Shown here: piece by piece, positions 13,193-24,200 of the stretch | Layout: every line of letters starts with the position of its first letter | How positions within the stretch are numbered: position 1 is the stretch's first letter | Notes under the pieces: model-generated | What the model saw: only the letters and a program-made list of their open reading frames with translations | The model's database searches: none | What the model was told of the DNA's origin: nothing | Source of the DNA: Setoptus koraiensis | Lineage: Eukaryota > Arthropoda | DNA length: 64,000 nucleotides | Assembly (NCBI GenBank): GCA_048013815.1 | Contig: CM106585.1 | Location: forward strand, 3,472,001-3,536,000 | Reading direction: 5' to 3' | Translations under genes and position numbers: made by a program

Positions 13193-13302
13193 ATACCGTC
13201 GCTATACCGTCACTGTACCGTTATTGTACCGTTATTGTAGCGTCGCTATACCTTCACTATACCGTTACTGTACCGTCACTATACCGTCACTGGACCGTTA
13301 CG
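13193..13302. repeat. 11-bp minisatellite, 10 copies
   Basis: Ten units of the form ATACCGTCACT/GTACCGTTATT, exactly 11 bp each over 110 bp. Confidence 0.92.
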
Positions 13303-15091
13303 CAACACAAACGCGCAACCGTTCGGCAGTCGTTGAGCAATCGTTAGGCGAGCGCCACGTAACGCCAGCCCAAAGCAATAAGTCATTAGTTATTAAGACC
13401 GGCAACAGTGATCTTGATTTTATTGGATAGACATTGGCGTTATGTAATAACAATGTTTACATGCCTGGTGGTAGCGTGATCTTGTTGTTGTTGTTGTTGT
13501 TGTTGCTTGTTATCGATTATCTCCATCATAATCATCATTGTTATTTAAATTGCCCCCTCCTCCCCCTCGCCCGGCCCATTTGATGCTGCCTGGGGCTGGC
13601 TGGGGCCAGTCACTCGGGCACTCGGGCAAGCTCAAACTTGCCCGGCGAGTGAACAGCCAGCAAGAGTGAGCTCGACGATGATCGGCGGACAATGCCGGGC
13701 CCATGTGATAAAATGCCCGCTACTACTACTCGCGTGTGACTTATTGCCGCATACACTTGCACTTGGTTAGATCTATTCGCTGCCAGTATTTCATTCTTGT
13801 CGCTATTCATGCCAGCCAGTCGACATGCTGATGTCGTTGCCGATGCAACAACCGCCACGACAACCACCGAATTTCCTTGTTCGCCTACTTGGGCCGTTAC
13901 TGTGCACGGGCCAGCAAATAACAATGCTCGTATGGGGCCCACTAAAAGAACGCAACCCGAGAAAAAGAACGCGACCAAAAAGAACGACGAAAGAAACGCA
14001 AGAGAGAATGCAAACAAGAAAAGATTGCTCGCACAGTTCTTGCACAACACGTGCACGTGCAATTTATAACGTGCATGAAGCGTGAAAAAATGATTATATC
14101 TTTTCTATCATTACTGCACACTTTGTAATCACATAATGGCAGTGGTTGCGGTAATGGCACACTGCTGATACTGCCACCGGCTCTGCCACTGATAGTGCCA
14201 GACAGTGGTTGTGTGGTTGTGAATTATTTAAAAATTTCCATTGCCGTTGCCAGTGCCAGCCAGCGGGACCCTCGTTTTACAGCTAGCGGCAGCGAGAAAA
14301 AAGCAGCGAAAAAGAAGAAATGTTATCAATGATTCGCTTTCAACGTCGTAACCTTTAATTTGGCTACAGGCCTCAGGCACCGGGCGCACACACACACACT
14401 CAAACTGGGGCCACATTATATGCAAATGATGTCGCTACTGATAAAAGGAACGCTGATAAAAAGAATGGTCGCAGGAGGCAGCACCTTCGCCATTGCAAAA
14501 CACAGACACGATTCACATAGAGAATTCATTAGCGCTAACAATTGATTGTCAGCGCCACTCTTTCGCTTCTTATTCGAGCCTCGTTCTTTGCTCGGCTTCT
14601 CTCGCTCGCCCCATATCAAGCTCAGCCACTAAACAAACACTCGATGATAACCGACCGACTGTCGCGAAGCCAGTCGCAAGTGTCGGCGCCTCTCGGCGAT
14701 GCCACATTACTCAGCCGTCGTCACCTGTTGGTTTGCTTGGGCCCCAACATAGGCCAGATTGTTCGCTACTGAGGCTGCTTTTCTTCCGATCGACTCGTGA
14801 ACAATTGACTCGAGGTAACTTTTTGGTTGTAAGTGTTGCACCTTGTCTTTTGCTGGCGACCATGGTCCATCACGAAATCGTATGAAGAAAAGAGCAGTTT
14901 CCTCATATGAAACAGGCAGCATATTCTTAGGCTACTGTTACGAATTTTTTAATTTTTTTTTCATACAAAATGAAGTGAGGAATCGTGCGAGAAAAAAAGA
15001 CTACGAATAGCAATAATAAGCCAAGAAAATGGCTTGAATTTGAAGGATCAAAGTCCTGGAAAATGGGGTAGATGATATTTAAGCAAAAAGC

Positions 15092-15095
15092 AAAA
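15092..15095 (-). terminator. RNA polymerase III T-run terminator
   Basis: TTTT directly follows the 3' end of the minus-strand 5S gene, as expected for Pol III termination. A second T5 run lies just beyond. Confidence 0.8.
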
Positions 15096-15213
15096 GTGTA
15101 GGACACCCGGAGTTCCCAGGTGGTCTCCCTCCCAAGTACTAACCGGGCCTGACGTTGCTTAACTTCGCAGATCTGACGAGATGCGGTGTTTTCAACGTAG
15201 TATGGTCCTACAC
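15096..15213 (-). rRNA. 5S ribosomal RNA, minus-strand copy
   Basis: A 118-nt gene read on the minus strand, starting GTGTAGGACC and ending GGTGTCCTACAC; the two ends pair to form helix I. The internal Pol III promoter is intact: the A-box region AAGTTAAGCAACGTC and the downstream box around GGTTAGTACTTGGGAGGGAG, both near-universal in metazoan 5S. It is identical over all 118 nt to the plus-strand copy and diverges from it across a 110-bp unique spacer. 5S rRNA is part of the large ribosomal subunit. Full length plus a terminator suggests a functional gene rather than a 5S-derived SINE. Confidence 0.95.
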
Positions 15214-15323
15214 GAAAGAGGTTGTGTGCTGAGCTCTACTATTGAGCACGTGTCATGTCCCTGGTGGATTTTTCCTCAACTAATGATGTGCTCATCAGTA
15301 GATCTCACTACACTCTATCTTTC

Positions 15324-15441
15324 GTGTAGGACCATACTACGTTGAAAACACCGCATCTCGTCAGATCTGCGAAGTTAAGCAACGTCAGGCCCGGTTAGTA
15401 CTTGGGAGGGAGACCACCTGGGAACTCCGGGTGTCCTACAC
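15324..15441 (+). rRNA. 5S ribosomal RNA, plus-strand copy
   Basis: A 118-nt gene identical to the minus-strand copy at 15,096-15,213, with the same closing helix and internal control boxes. The inverted identity extends about 7 bp inward and about 15-25 bp outward, through the terminator and a TTTTTGCT motif with few mismatches. The copies therefore share flanks, either by inverted duplication or by gene conversion. Short unique spacer DNA separates the 5' ends. Confidence 0.95.
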
Positions 15442-15445
15442 TTTT
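15442..15445 (+). terminator. RNA polymerase III T-run terminator
   Basis: TTTT follows the plus-strand 5S gene immediately, with a T5 run one base later. Confidence 0.8.
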
Positions 15446-15613
15446 ACTTTTTGCTGAAATACCACCGGGTTGATATTGACATTCATTACAAACAAAAGGA
15501 TAAAAAATATTTTTATGCATTTGGGATTCAATGCTAGAACAGATAAAATTGGCAAAAGACACAGGATGAGAGTTAAAATCATTTATTTATTGAATAATCT
15601 CGTGTGATTATTA

Positions 15614-17321
15614 TTACAGTCTCTTGCTCAATCTTCCATCTAGGAACGCTTGGAAAAACGCAAGCGACTCTCTGGGCTTGTCGCCAGGAACCATGTGACC
15701 TGATCCTTTGACCGTGAGGAACGTTATACCATCGTAGAATTTTAGAGAGCCCGCAATAATGCCATCAAGGGACCAAGGATTCAATGTCATGATCACTTTC
15801 CTGTTGAGATCATCAACGAACCATTCGTCGCCCAAGAAATTGCACACCATATCAACGTCGCCGTTGTAAACCAACAGGCTGAGTTTTCTTGGCGAACTCA
15901 ACAACTTTTGCATCTGAGGAGCTAAACCGCCCTCTCGAATGGGATATTGCATGGTGTATGGGACGTTGCCACACGGAATCCATCTGCCACCATCGAAATG
16001 GGGACAAACGTGAATGGCTTTTTGAACGTCCTTTCTGTTCATGTAATTAGTTAGGCCATCCTCTGAGGGACAGTGTGCCACCGGGCCTGAGTATAGCTGC
16101 TGATCCAAGCCGCCCAATAGATTCAAATGATTGCTGCGAGCGCCACGATTAACTCTGATGGGCGATGTCAAATTCAACTGTCTCATAATCAACTCTCGGC
16201 CGGCTCTCATGTGACTAGACTGCCCGCTGGAAACACCGTACTCCATCAGAGTGTCATCCGTGTGACCCGAGCTAACATTGGTCGTCTCGTAGGCCATTTC
16301 GGACGAAGTCTTTGGTCTGAGGCAAACATCGTAGATGTTGTAAGGATTCAGGCCGGCCAGACTGGTGATACTGTCGGTGGCTTCAAGCATGGCACTTTCG
16401 CATTGTTTACTTCTGTTGGGGTCCATAAATTGACAACCTGTTGGAGTGGGCGACTCACCCTTGCAACAATACTTTGACAGCTCCTGCCAAACCTTCTTGC
16501 CAATGAGACCGTGGTGATAACTGAAAAATATAAGCGACGATCCCAACTTGGACGAATCTAAGTAACCATTGCCAATTGCCATGCCCGCAAAATTGATGTC
16601 CTTGTCCTCGTCGACAAGCACTGCCAATGTTGGCAGATACACGCCGGCATACGATTCACCTGTCATAAAGAATTTATTCTTTTTGAATGCGGGAAACTTG
16701 ACGAAGAAATCCTTGAGAGCATTATAATTCCCTTTTGCGGTTACATCGTCGTTTGTTTTTGTTTTGCCATCAACGGCAAACGAGTAACCAACGCCAACTG
16801 GACTCTCCAAGAAGAGCATATTGGCACGTTTATTCCATGAGTAGGGATTCAATGTAATCTCGCTGCCATCATCTCTTGACACATCGTAGGGACCCAATTC
16901 TGTGAACATGCCCAAGATTGAACTGCAACCTGAATTTTTTGAAGACAACTTGACTTTAGTATATCGCTCACGTTTGTTTGTTTATGGATAAACAAGTTAG
17001 TTTGTGGGGATGGTGGTGATAGTTACCTGGACCTCCGTTCGACCACAAAACTACAGGGTCTGTTTCTGGGTTGGACTGACTTAGGGTGAACCAATAGTGT
17101 ATGTAATTGTTTGTCTTGTTCTTGGTATCCGCTTTCAAGTAGCCAGAGTATTGTTTAAAATTGGGCTTTTCTTTTAGACCTGGCAAGTCGATCACCTCGT
17201 CGCTGGCAGCATCTTTTCTCGGCTCCAACTTAAGTATCTTGATTTTTGAGGTGGCCTCGGCTTGAATGGCCAATAGACACAACAGAGTGCTACAACAGGC
17301 CAAAAACATAAGGCCCTTCAT
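15614..17321 (-). CDS. serine carboxypeptidase, cathepsin A type (S10)
   Basis: Two exons, 17321-17027 and 16929-15614, join across a 97-bp GT-AG intron that splits the Gly codon of the NGGPGCSS oxyanion-hole motif. The product is 536 aa. It has an N-terminal signal peptide (hydrophobic residues about 4-20), then S10 hallmarks: NGGPGCSS near 95-102, nucleophile Ser191 in GESYAG, the catalytic Asp region NGDVDMVCN, and the catalytic His in [11 protein letters not shown]. The SPVGVGYSF and PYSWN stretches also match lysosomal protective protein/cathepsin A. Family role: removal of C-terminal residues in lysosomes or gut lumen. Length fits the family. A TATA-like box lies about 50 bp upstream of the ATG. 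It could equally be annotated as a vitellogenic-like carboxypeptidase. Confidence 0.93.
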
Positions 17322-17370
17322 GGTTTCTATGGAAGGGGCACTGGTGTTGACTACGGAACAAAATAATGAC

Positions 17371-17384
17371 TATCTATTATACCC
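17371..17384 (-). promoter_or_regulatory. TATA-like box of carboxypeptidase gene
   Basis: On the minus strand GGGTATAATAGATA lies about 50-60 bp upstream of the carboxypeptidase start codon, implying a short 5' leader. Assignment is by position and motif only. Confidence 0.4.
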
Positions 17385-18684
17385 AGAAAGACGGCTAAAT
17401 TTCGTGTGATTGACTAGATAGCGACTAGAAAGACAAAAGACCACAATCGCAGTATGAGAGCATTTATATACCCATACGGTACACATATGAAGATAGATTT
17501 GAGGTGGTTTGTTTGCAATTGTTGTTGAGCGGACAGATCGAATAACAAGATATCGTATGGCGATCATTATCGATAAACAGCTAATTTATACATTTGTATG
17601 ACCAAACTCCCATAGATGTGTCTATTTCTGACTCTGACCTGGTTCGTATTGTTGTTAGGGCATGACAACTAACAACTTATAACTATAACTAACAATTAAG
17701 TGATAATAGATAGACTCTAGCCGATAGAGTGTGGTCTGGGATAGAGTGGAACAAAGTGAAAGAAGTGTAATAAAAATGTTTTTACCGATGGTATTTATTT
17801 GCTCTTCCTCATATCTACATCGGTCGATTATTGATGTCAATCATAGGAATTGCCACTAGTAGCAACTACAATGTTGTCGCATTGATGTGTATATTAGATG
17901 CACACTGTTGATGGTCTCATAAAAAGATGTATCAACCTTAGGCGTTCCATTGGAGATAATAAATGATCATTTTTTGTCATTGTTTATACATCATTTTTAT
18001 ATTTTTATAGTAATGTAGTTAACATGAAATTAAGAGCCAAAACACATTTGTAACATTTTGTAATTTCTGAGCTAGATACAAAAGATGACGTTCACTCTGT
18101 GGGGCTTTTAATGGGTTCATACCTAGAACCGTTTTCTGAAATTCGTTCAAAGTTCGATTTTGCGATATTCAACAGTGCGCAAATTTACGCAATTTATCGA
18201 TTTTTACAATTCCATCTCATAGTTGATCGTATCATCCCAACTATAATCAATAGTTATGATCAGGCACATTACTATTAATATTGCATCGAATATTCTCCGC
18301 TGTCACAGACCAAAAGGCTATCAATAGACTACAACAGCAAGGACAGGCAATAGTTTGGCGGTGCCCCACAATCAATACTACATTTGTATTAATGCAAGCC
18401 AACAAGCGACCTTATTGTCCTCATCCTACCACTCACAACCTTGTCTTAACTACTGCTCCGATATTTTTTAAAAGGCATCGACAAATGGAAGTATAAACGC
18501 CATTATACTGAATGCTAGACATAATAAACTGAACTCACAATTGCCAAACCCAAATGACACAGAAAATTTAGTAAGATATTCTTTGCTAGAAGCAACATTG
18601 TCAAGTTACTGTCATTCGATGTCAATATCAAATAGTTATGACTCAAATGATAACTTAAAACGATTCGCGCAAAAGGTGCTTGAA

Positions 18685-18816
18685 CTAGTTAGTAGTGATG
18701 GACCAACTAGATAGCTTGAGCTGACCCACGTAAGCGAAAAACAGTAACAGTAGCAGCAACAAGCACGAGACGAGTTTCTTGGATACCTTGTGGATCTCAT
18801 TGTCTGCATCAGACAT
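18685..18816 (-). CDS. candidate 43-aa single-pass membrane micropeptide or C-terminal exon
   Basis: The minus-strand frame starts MSDADNEIHKVSKK, continues with about 18 hydrophobic residues dominated by leucine, and ends KLSSWSITTN before TAG. The layout (short charged N-terminus, two lysines at the membrane edge, one helix, short polar tail) is that of a tail-anchored micropeptide. The same frame stays open upstream for about 50 codons without an ATG. A good splice acceptor (pyrimidine tract then CTAG) lies 22 nt before this ATG, so it may instead be the last exon of a longer membrane protein. The ATG context is weak. I do not recognise the family. Confidence 0.28.
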   Translation of the reverse strand: MSDADNEIHKVSKKLVSCLLLLLLLFFAYVGQLKLSSWSITTN

Positions 18817-20515
18817 ATGTGTCGGGACATCTAGACAGCACAAAAAGTAAAAGTTATTTAGCTGATTACTATAAAAAGATGAGGGCGCGTGTTGGTCGAA
18901 TGACCTCAGTGTTAGTGTTGAGTTATTCAGTTTGTCACGTTTTGGTACCTTGGAACCTGTGGGTGTGACAGTTGCTTGTTAGTGCATCAGCTTTATGAAA
19001 AGATATATTGTTGCTCGAAATAGATGCATTCGCTTTTCATGGGAGATTTTTTTTAATTGTATAGTTCATTGTGTTCATTAGATAATGAGATGGGCGAGTT
19101 ACAATATACTTGTCAGATATGATAATGTAATTAATCCACAACGAGCCTATGCCAATCACACTCAAGACAATGTAAGATTCTCCATTAGGGCGTCTACCTT
19201 GGCGGAGATGACTCACCGGACAGTGTGTCTGTTTATCTGTCTGTGATTTGTGTAGTTTATAATTGTAATGTGTTGATGAAAATAATAATGCAGGCAACAG
19301 CAGGAACAAACTAAAATAAAACACAAAATAACTCCATCACGCTTGTGTGTTATTGGCGACGATAAATGCAAACATAGTCTAACGACTTTAAAATCTAGAG
19401 TGACGAGTGCAAACATGATAGCAAAAAAAGAGAGCAACAGATTCAATATGAGGCCTTGAGTTGGGCCACACTCACAATAAAGTCATCCAGTTTATGCTGC
19501 CATAAATCACCATGCTGCTGCTTGCTGAATTACCCTTGAAATACAACAATATCATCAACAACAACATTCGAAGATTCACTGAGGGAAACATAGTGTTTTG
19601 AGACTAGACATAAAGCTCGCTCATTCGTCGCCGTTGGCGAATGCAAACACACAGTTGAGCTCGTTTATTATTATTGGGCCATAACATAGCCAGACAAGAC
19701 GATGCTTGTGTCTGTTGCTGCTGTTGCTGCTGCTGCTGCTGTTGCGACCCTATGTCACTCATGCGACTCATTCGGTTGGCTAGCCTCCGAGTTGTAGCGT
19801 GCCCTCTGTTTGTTCTTGTATGCGCAACATATCATCTAAAAAGCAAATGAGCTAACACGATATAGCTGTAGCAGAAGTAACATTTCAACTAGAATTAGTT
19901 GCCAGATGCATAGAGAGCCGTCCATTGGCATGGGCTGATTTGGTGCCAAACACAAATATCATCATAATCATCATTTATGTATCATTTTTAATAATAGCGC
20001 CCACCAAAAAACGGGGCCACTAGTGAGAAAACAAGCCATACCACATCAAAACAACTGTTGCTTATATAAGAATATAAGCTGCCACTTTGTCGAATTAGTG
20101 ATCCATTGATAGTGAACAATATACTCATCTGGAAAGCTGTCACTGTTAGTGTATGCCAGTAAAATGTCTGTGGTCACTTTGTTAGAAACCATCACCTGCA
20201 ATCAAGCTCAAGATAAATAGCTCTTCAGCTCAACAAGTTGAGTCAATATCTTCAAAAACGAGCTGAGCTCAGGTGAGTATATCTCGATAGATTGGCGCAT
20301 AATCTCAACAATTGAATTCGGTGCGAGTTTCACTGCACTGCGGCTACGTGCTCATGATGATGATAACTGACAAAAGCAGATATAGTTACCACTGCCTCAA
20401 TATAGTTATCAATATGTGAATATAGCTATTACTAGGTGAATATAGTCGGTTTATCAGTGAGCCACAGTGAGCAGTTTGATGGGAGCTCCTAATGGACTTA
20501 TTTTGCATTTTCCAG

Positions 20516-20743
20516 TTAATCTCGCACTCCTCCAATGATTGGCTTCACAAGTCTGACTGGTTCGAAGAATACCTCTCTGTCTGATGAATCATCAGTGATG
20601 ATAATCGGAGCTGATTGTGAATATTTGATTGGTAGCGAGTACCTGTTGTGCATGTGGGTGACAAGTTCTTTTCGTAACATTAAATGGATTACGAGCGTCC
20701 AAACGGAAAAGATCTCAGAATGATTCTTTGTGTGCGTTTGCAT
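20516..20743 (-). CDS. possible small 75-aa protein, unrecognised
   Basis: An ATG-initiated minus-strand frame encodes 75 residues of balanced composition, ending EPVRLVKPIIGGVRD. There is no signal peptide, domain or known motif. The opposite strand is also open across the same bases and is preceded by a convincing splice acceptor (TTTTCCAG at about 20,515). One strand must be a shadow, or neither codes. It is listed because both frames look less like low-complexity noise than others in this interval. Confidence 0.2.
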   Translation of the reverse strand: MQTHTKNHSEIFSVWTLVIHLMLRKELVTHMHNRYSLPIKYSQSAPIIITDDSSDREVFFEPVRLVKPIIGGVRD

Positions 20744-21242
20744 TGTCGATGCTGTAGGCGTTTAATTCTCAACAGAATCATCTCCATATATAGCGATAGG
20801 CACACAAACATACACACAGATAAAAAGAAGAGACGAGTCTTGTTGTGAGTATTATTGTGACATCATCTGGAGCTATTGCTACATACACACAACATTCGAA
20901 TGGTTTAGTTACACGGCTACAAAAGAAACAGTTCCGAACTAGCGTCCTTCTCTTGTCCTTCTCAGTGAGCATAGCAGCGTTCGCGCACTCAATCCAAACA
21001 ACGATCAACATACGAATTATTTTGTGCAAATTCATCATTTATCAATCAATTTATATTTAGCTATTGTTTCAATTTGATCAACAGCATCATACTAATTAAT
21101 TTCACCATGTTTATATATATTTTTTGATTGTGCCATTCGGATGGGGTCAGTGTAAAATTAGTTAGATTTATTATTATTATTATTATTTAACCGGATATAT
21201 TGCAACAATTGATACAACTGATTGAAGGAGCACTCACACAAA

Positions 21243-24200
21243 ATGACTTCTACGTGGAGTCAGCTAGAGCAAATGCTCACTTGTGCCATTTGCCTGGACA
21301 AATTCAAGAATCCGCGCCTGTTACCGTGCCAGCATAGCTTTTGTGGCGATGCTTGCATGGAGGGCCTAGTTGATTATGCCAGACGCCAGATAAAATGCCC
21401 GGAATGTCGTGCCGAACATCGTATTCCATATCAAGGTGTAACAAGTCTACCGTCCAATGTGACACTAATTAGATTTCTCGAATTACATAGTCGTATCACC
21501 GGCGAAGAGCCTGATCCTGTGCCAAAATTCATGGAAAAATGTTCCGTTTGTGGTGAAAAAGTCGATGGTGTCCAGAAATGTTGTCATTGTGATAAAAAAG
21601 TTTGCCCAGAATGTAAAGAAGCCCATTTAGATTTATTGAAACGCGAAATGAATCGCGTCAACGGCCAGATAAAGCGTTGCTTCAGCAAAATAAAAGAATT
21701 CAAGGATTCTATAAAGAAATGTCAGGATAAGCTGACCGTGAATCACGTTAGTGTGAGGCACGAAATTGAAGAATCATGCCGACGATTAATCGAAGACTTA
21801 AAAGCAAAACAAGAGAAACTGCTGAATGAAGTGGATTTTTACGCCGCCCAAGAGACAAAGTTGTTGAGCAAATTGGACACATCGTTGGCCACCGAATTGG
21901 ACCTGTTAGAGTCAAATGTGAAATTGTGCGACGACAACATCAATGCTCAAAATTACAATTGGACAGATGCAGAGCTTGTGGAGATGAAGGAGATCTATGT
22001 AAAGGCGCTGGAGTTTGTCCGTTTATTTGATCCAGATTTAGGTGATTTCACGCGCAAGATGCGCTTTCAAATGATACCCGAATTCGACACAATGCGCAAG
22101 AAAATTTGCGAATTGGGCGAATTGAAACTGGCCGATAGCTCGGCAACGCTACTGGTGACGGCGTTGCAATTTTGCGGAGCCACCGGTCCGATGGCCGTCG
22201 AATTGAGCATGTCACAAGCGCCCCAAACAAACTACGGTCTGGCGCACAGCAGCTCGAACAGCAGCCAAATGAACGCCCTGTCAACGTCGGCCACCGCAAT
22301 GTTGCAATTGCCATCGATGCAAAACTCGTTGATGCGAAGCCAGAGTGACCACCGATTAGCTCAACAATTTCAACAGCGTCTCAAGCAACAAGAACAATCG
22401 GGCGCCAGCGGCATAACAAACGGGGCCTACGGTGCCAGCGACCACTCATCAACCAGTCGTACGGGTTACACAAGTCGCTACGGGTCGTCCGCTGCGTCTC
22501 AGGCCAGCGATCCGTTCGAGCAATCGATGCGGTCCCGTTACGGGCCCAGCGCGCGCTCCACCGTCACCAATCAGACCGATCGCGACCTGGAGCGATTGCA
22601 ATTGACACGAGACTGGCCGAGGCCCAACGACAGCGCAGCGGGCGCCGACTCAGACTTGCCTTTATCGTCGTCCATTCATTTCAAATCGGCGTTTATGCGC
22701 CGCAAAGAAAAAGAACGCCAACAACAGTCCGCCTACAACGGCGCCGGATACGGCGACGACGACGACGACAACGACTCAACGATAACCTCGGCCTCCGCTT
22801 ACAAAGTGAGATTCAATCAGGGCGACAACGACTACGCCGCGGCCGGTCAGACGGGCCAATCTTCAAGCGGGCCCAAAGTGGCAACAAAGGTGTTCGATGT
22901 GGAGGAGGTGGAACGAGGACCGTACAGTGGCGTCATCCGACTGGGCGACTCGCCCTATCTACTGAAGCGCCTGCATGAGTTGGAGGCCCGCTCCAAGGTG
23001 GAGAAGAGAATCGAGGACGCCGAAGCCGAACTGCGAACGTCAAGTGCACTGTCGCAGACGAACGTGACACCCTCGCGAACACCAACAAACTATTCGAGAC
23101 AATTAAGTGAGGACGAGATTGAGAAGCAGAAGAAGGCAAACAAGTTGGCGGCAGCGGCAGCAGCGGTGAGCACCACAACAACAACTGCGAGCAGTGTCAC
23201 AACAACGACAACAACAACACCAACAGCGACAATGGCAACAAGTGGCAACAACAACGCCAGCGAATTGTCAAGCGCAAGATACGGCACAGACAGCGTTGAA
23301 CCGAGACCCACGCCCCGGCTGAGATCGCGCGCAAATCAATTGTCCGGTAGTGGTCAGTCTAACGACACGCCAGAGTCGTCGCTGACAAGCGGCGATCAAC
23401 AGGATGCAGCAAGCGGCTTGCGAAACATTGGCGCGGATGCCGATGGTAGTGGTGTGACGGCAACACCGTCGGCCACTGCTCATATGGCCGGCGCTAGACA
23501 GACGTCCGATTTGGACAATAACAATGGGGCCGCTGTTAGCAGTGGCGGCAGCAGTGGCACGTCGACGTCGACTAGGCAGCGGAAAAATCTCAGATCGTTG
23601 GGTAGATCCACCAGTGGCTCAAAACAATCCGGCTCAATAGATGCTCAAACGGGTGCAATGTCGCCGGGGGCCGCCGCAGCGGCCACACGACAACGGAGAC
23701 GATTGCGTATGCAAGCCGGCTCAACAAACAGATCGCAAGACCAATCGTCGCTAGATGGCGGCGACACGCCAACTGGCAACAATGACGCAACCATGACAGG
23801 TATACGTGGCCTGTCGAGCCCGTTGAGCGCACTGTCTTCGGACAGAACGACGGCGGCAGCGGCAACAGCTTACAAGCCACAGCAGGCCACTTCCAGTATG
23901 AGAGACGCGGGAGCTAGGGACAGTGCCGACGACAAGAATGATTCAAAAAACTACCTGGCCGGTAGTGGTGGTAACAGCGCAACAACACGAACACAATACA
24001 GTGAACAGCGTAGAGCGACTAGTAATGATCGATCAAGTAGCGATCACACAACCACCACTACCGACGACGACGACAATGACATCAAGTCGGCTGCTTCGAG
24101 AAGCCGAAGCAGGACAATGACAGCAACACCGACTGCGCCGAAGCGTGTGACACCGACAAACAATGACGATTCCGACGACGATGACGACGACGACGACGAC

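Larger units (their letters stand above)
1..14930. other. gene-poor, GC-palindrome-rich block
   Basis: I find no reading frame here with recognisable domains or splice structure; the open frames are short, low-complexity and overlap on both strands. The stretch is strikingly rich in the palindromes GGGCCC and GGCGCC (about 25 of each by eye count), in GGCC/CTGGC words, and in CA, CAA, CAG and CT microsatellites. It also holds several minisatellites with 10-13 bp units and many short inverted repeats, the clearest of which are listed separately. Composition changes rather abruptly near 14,930 to the AT-richer DNA typical of the rest of the window. It could be a distal regulatory domain, a long intron of a gene outside the window, or a heterochromatic segment. 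The sequence does not decide. Confidence 0.7.
17322..21242. other. intergenic stretch, two weak small-protein candidates
   Basis: About 3.9 kb of AT-richer DNA between the carboxypeptidase start and the TRIM-NHL start. No large gene is visible. It contains a CTG run near 19,711-19,745, two small candidate reading frames (listed separately) and plausible splice acceptors on both strands, for example TTTTATTTTAG on the minus strand near 19,300. Some of it may hold 5' untranslated exons or the promoter of the TRIM-NHL gene. Confidence 0.6.

Noticed and set aside
15096-15441. 5S-derived SINE
   Set aside because: Both copies are full length with terminators and no LINE-like tail, so ordinary 5S genes fit better.
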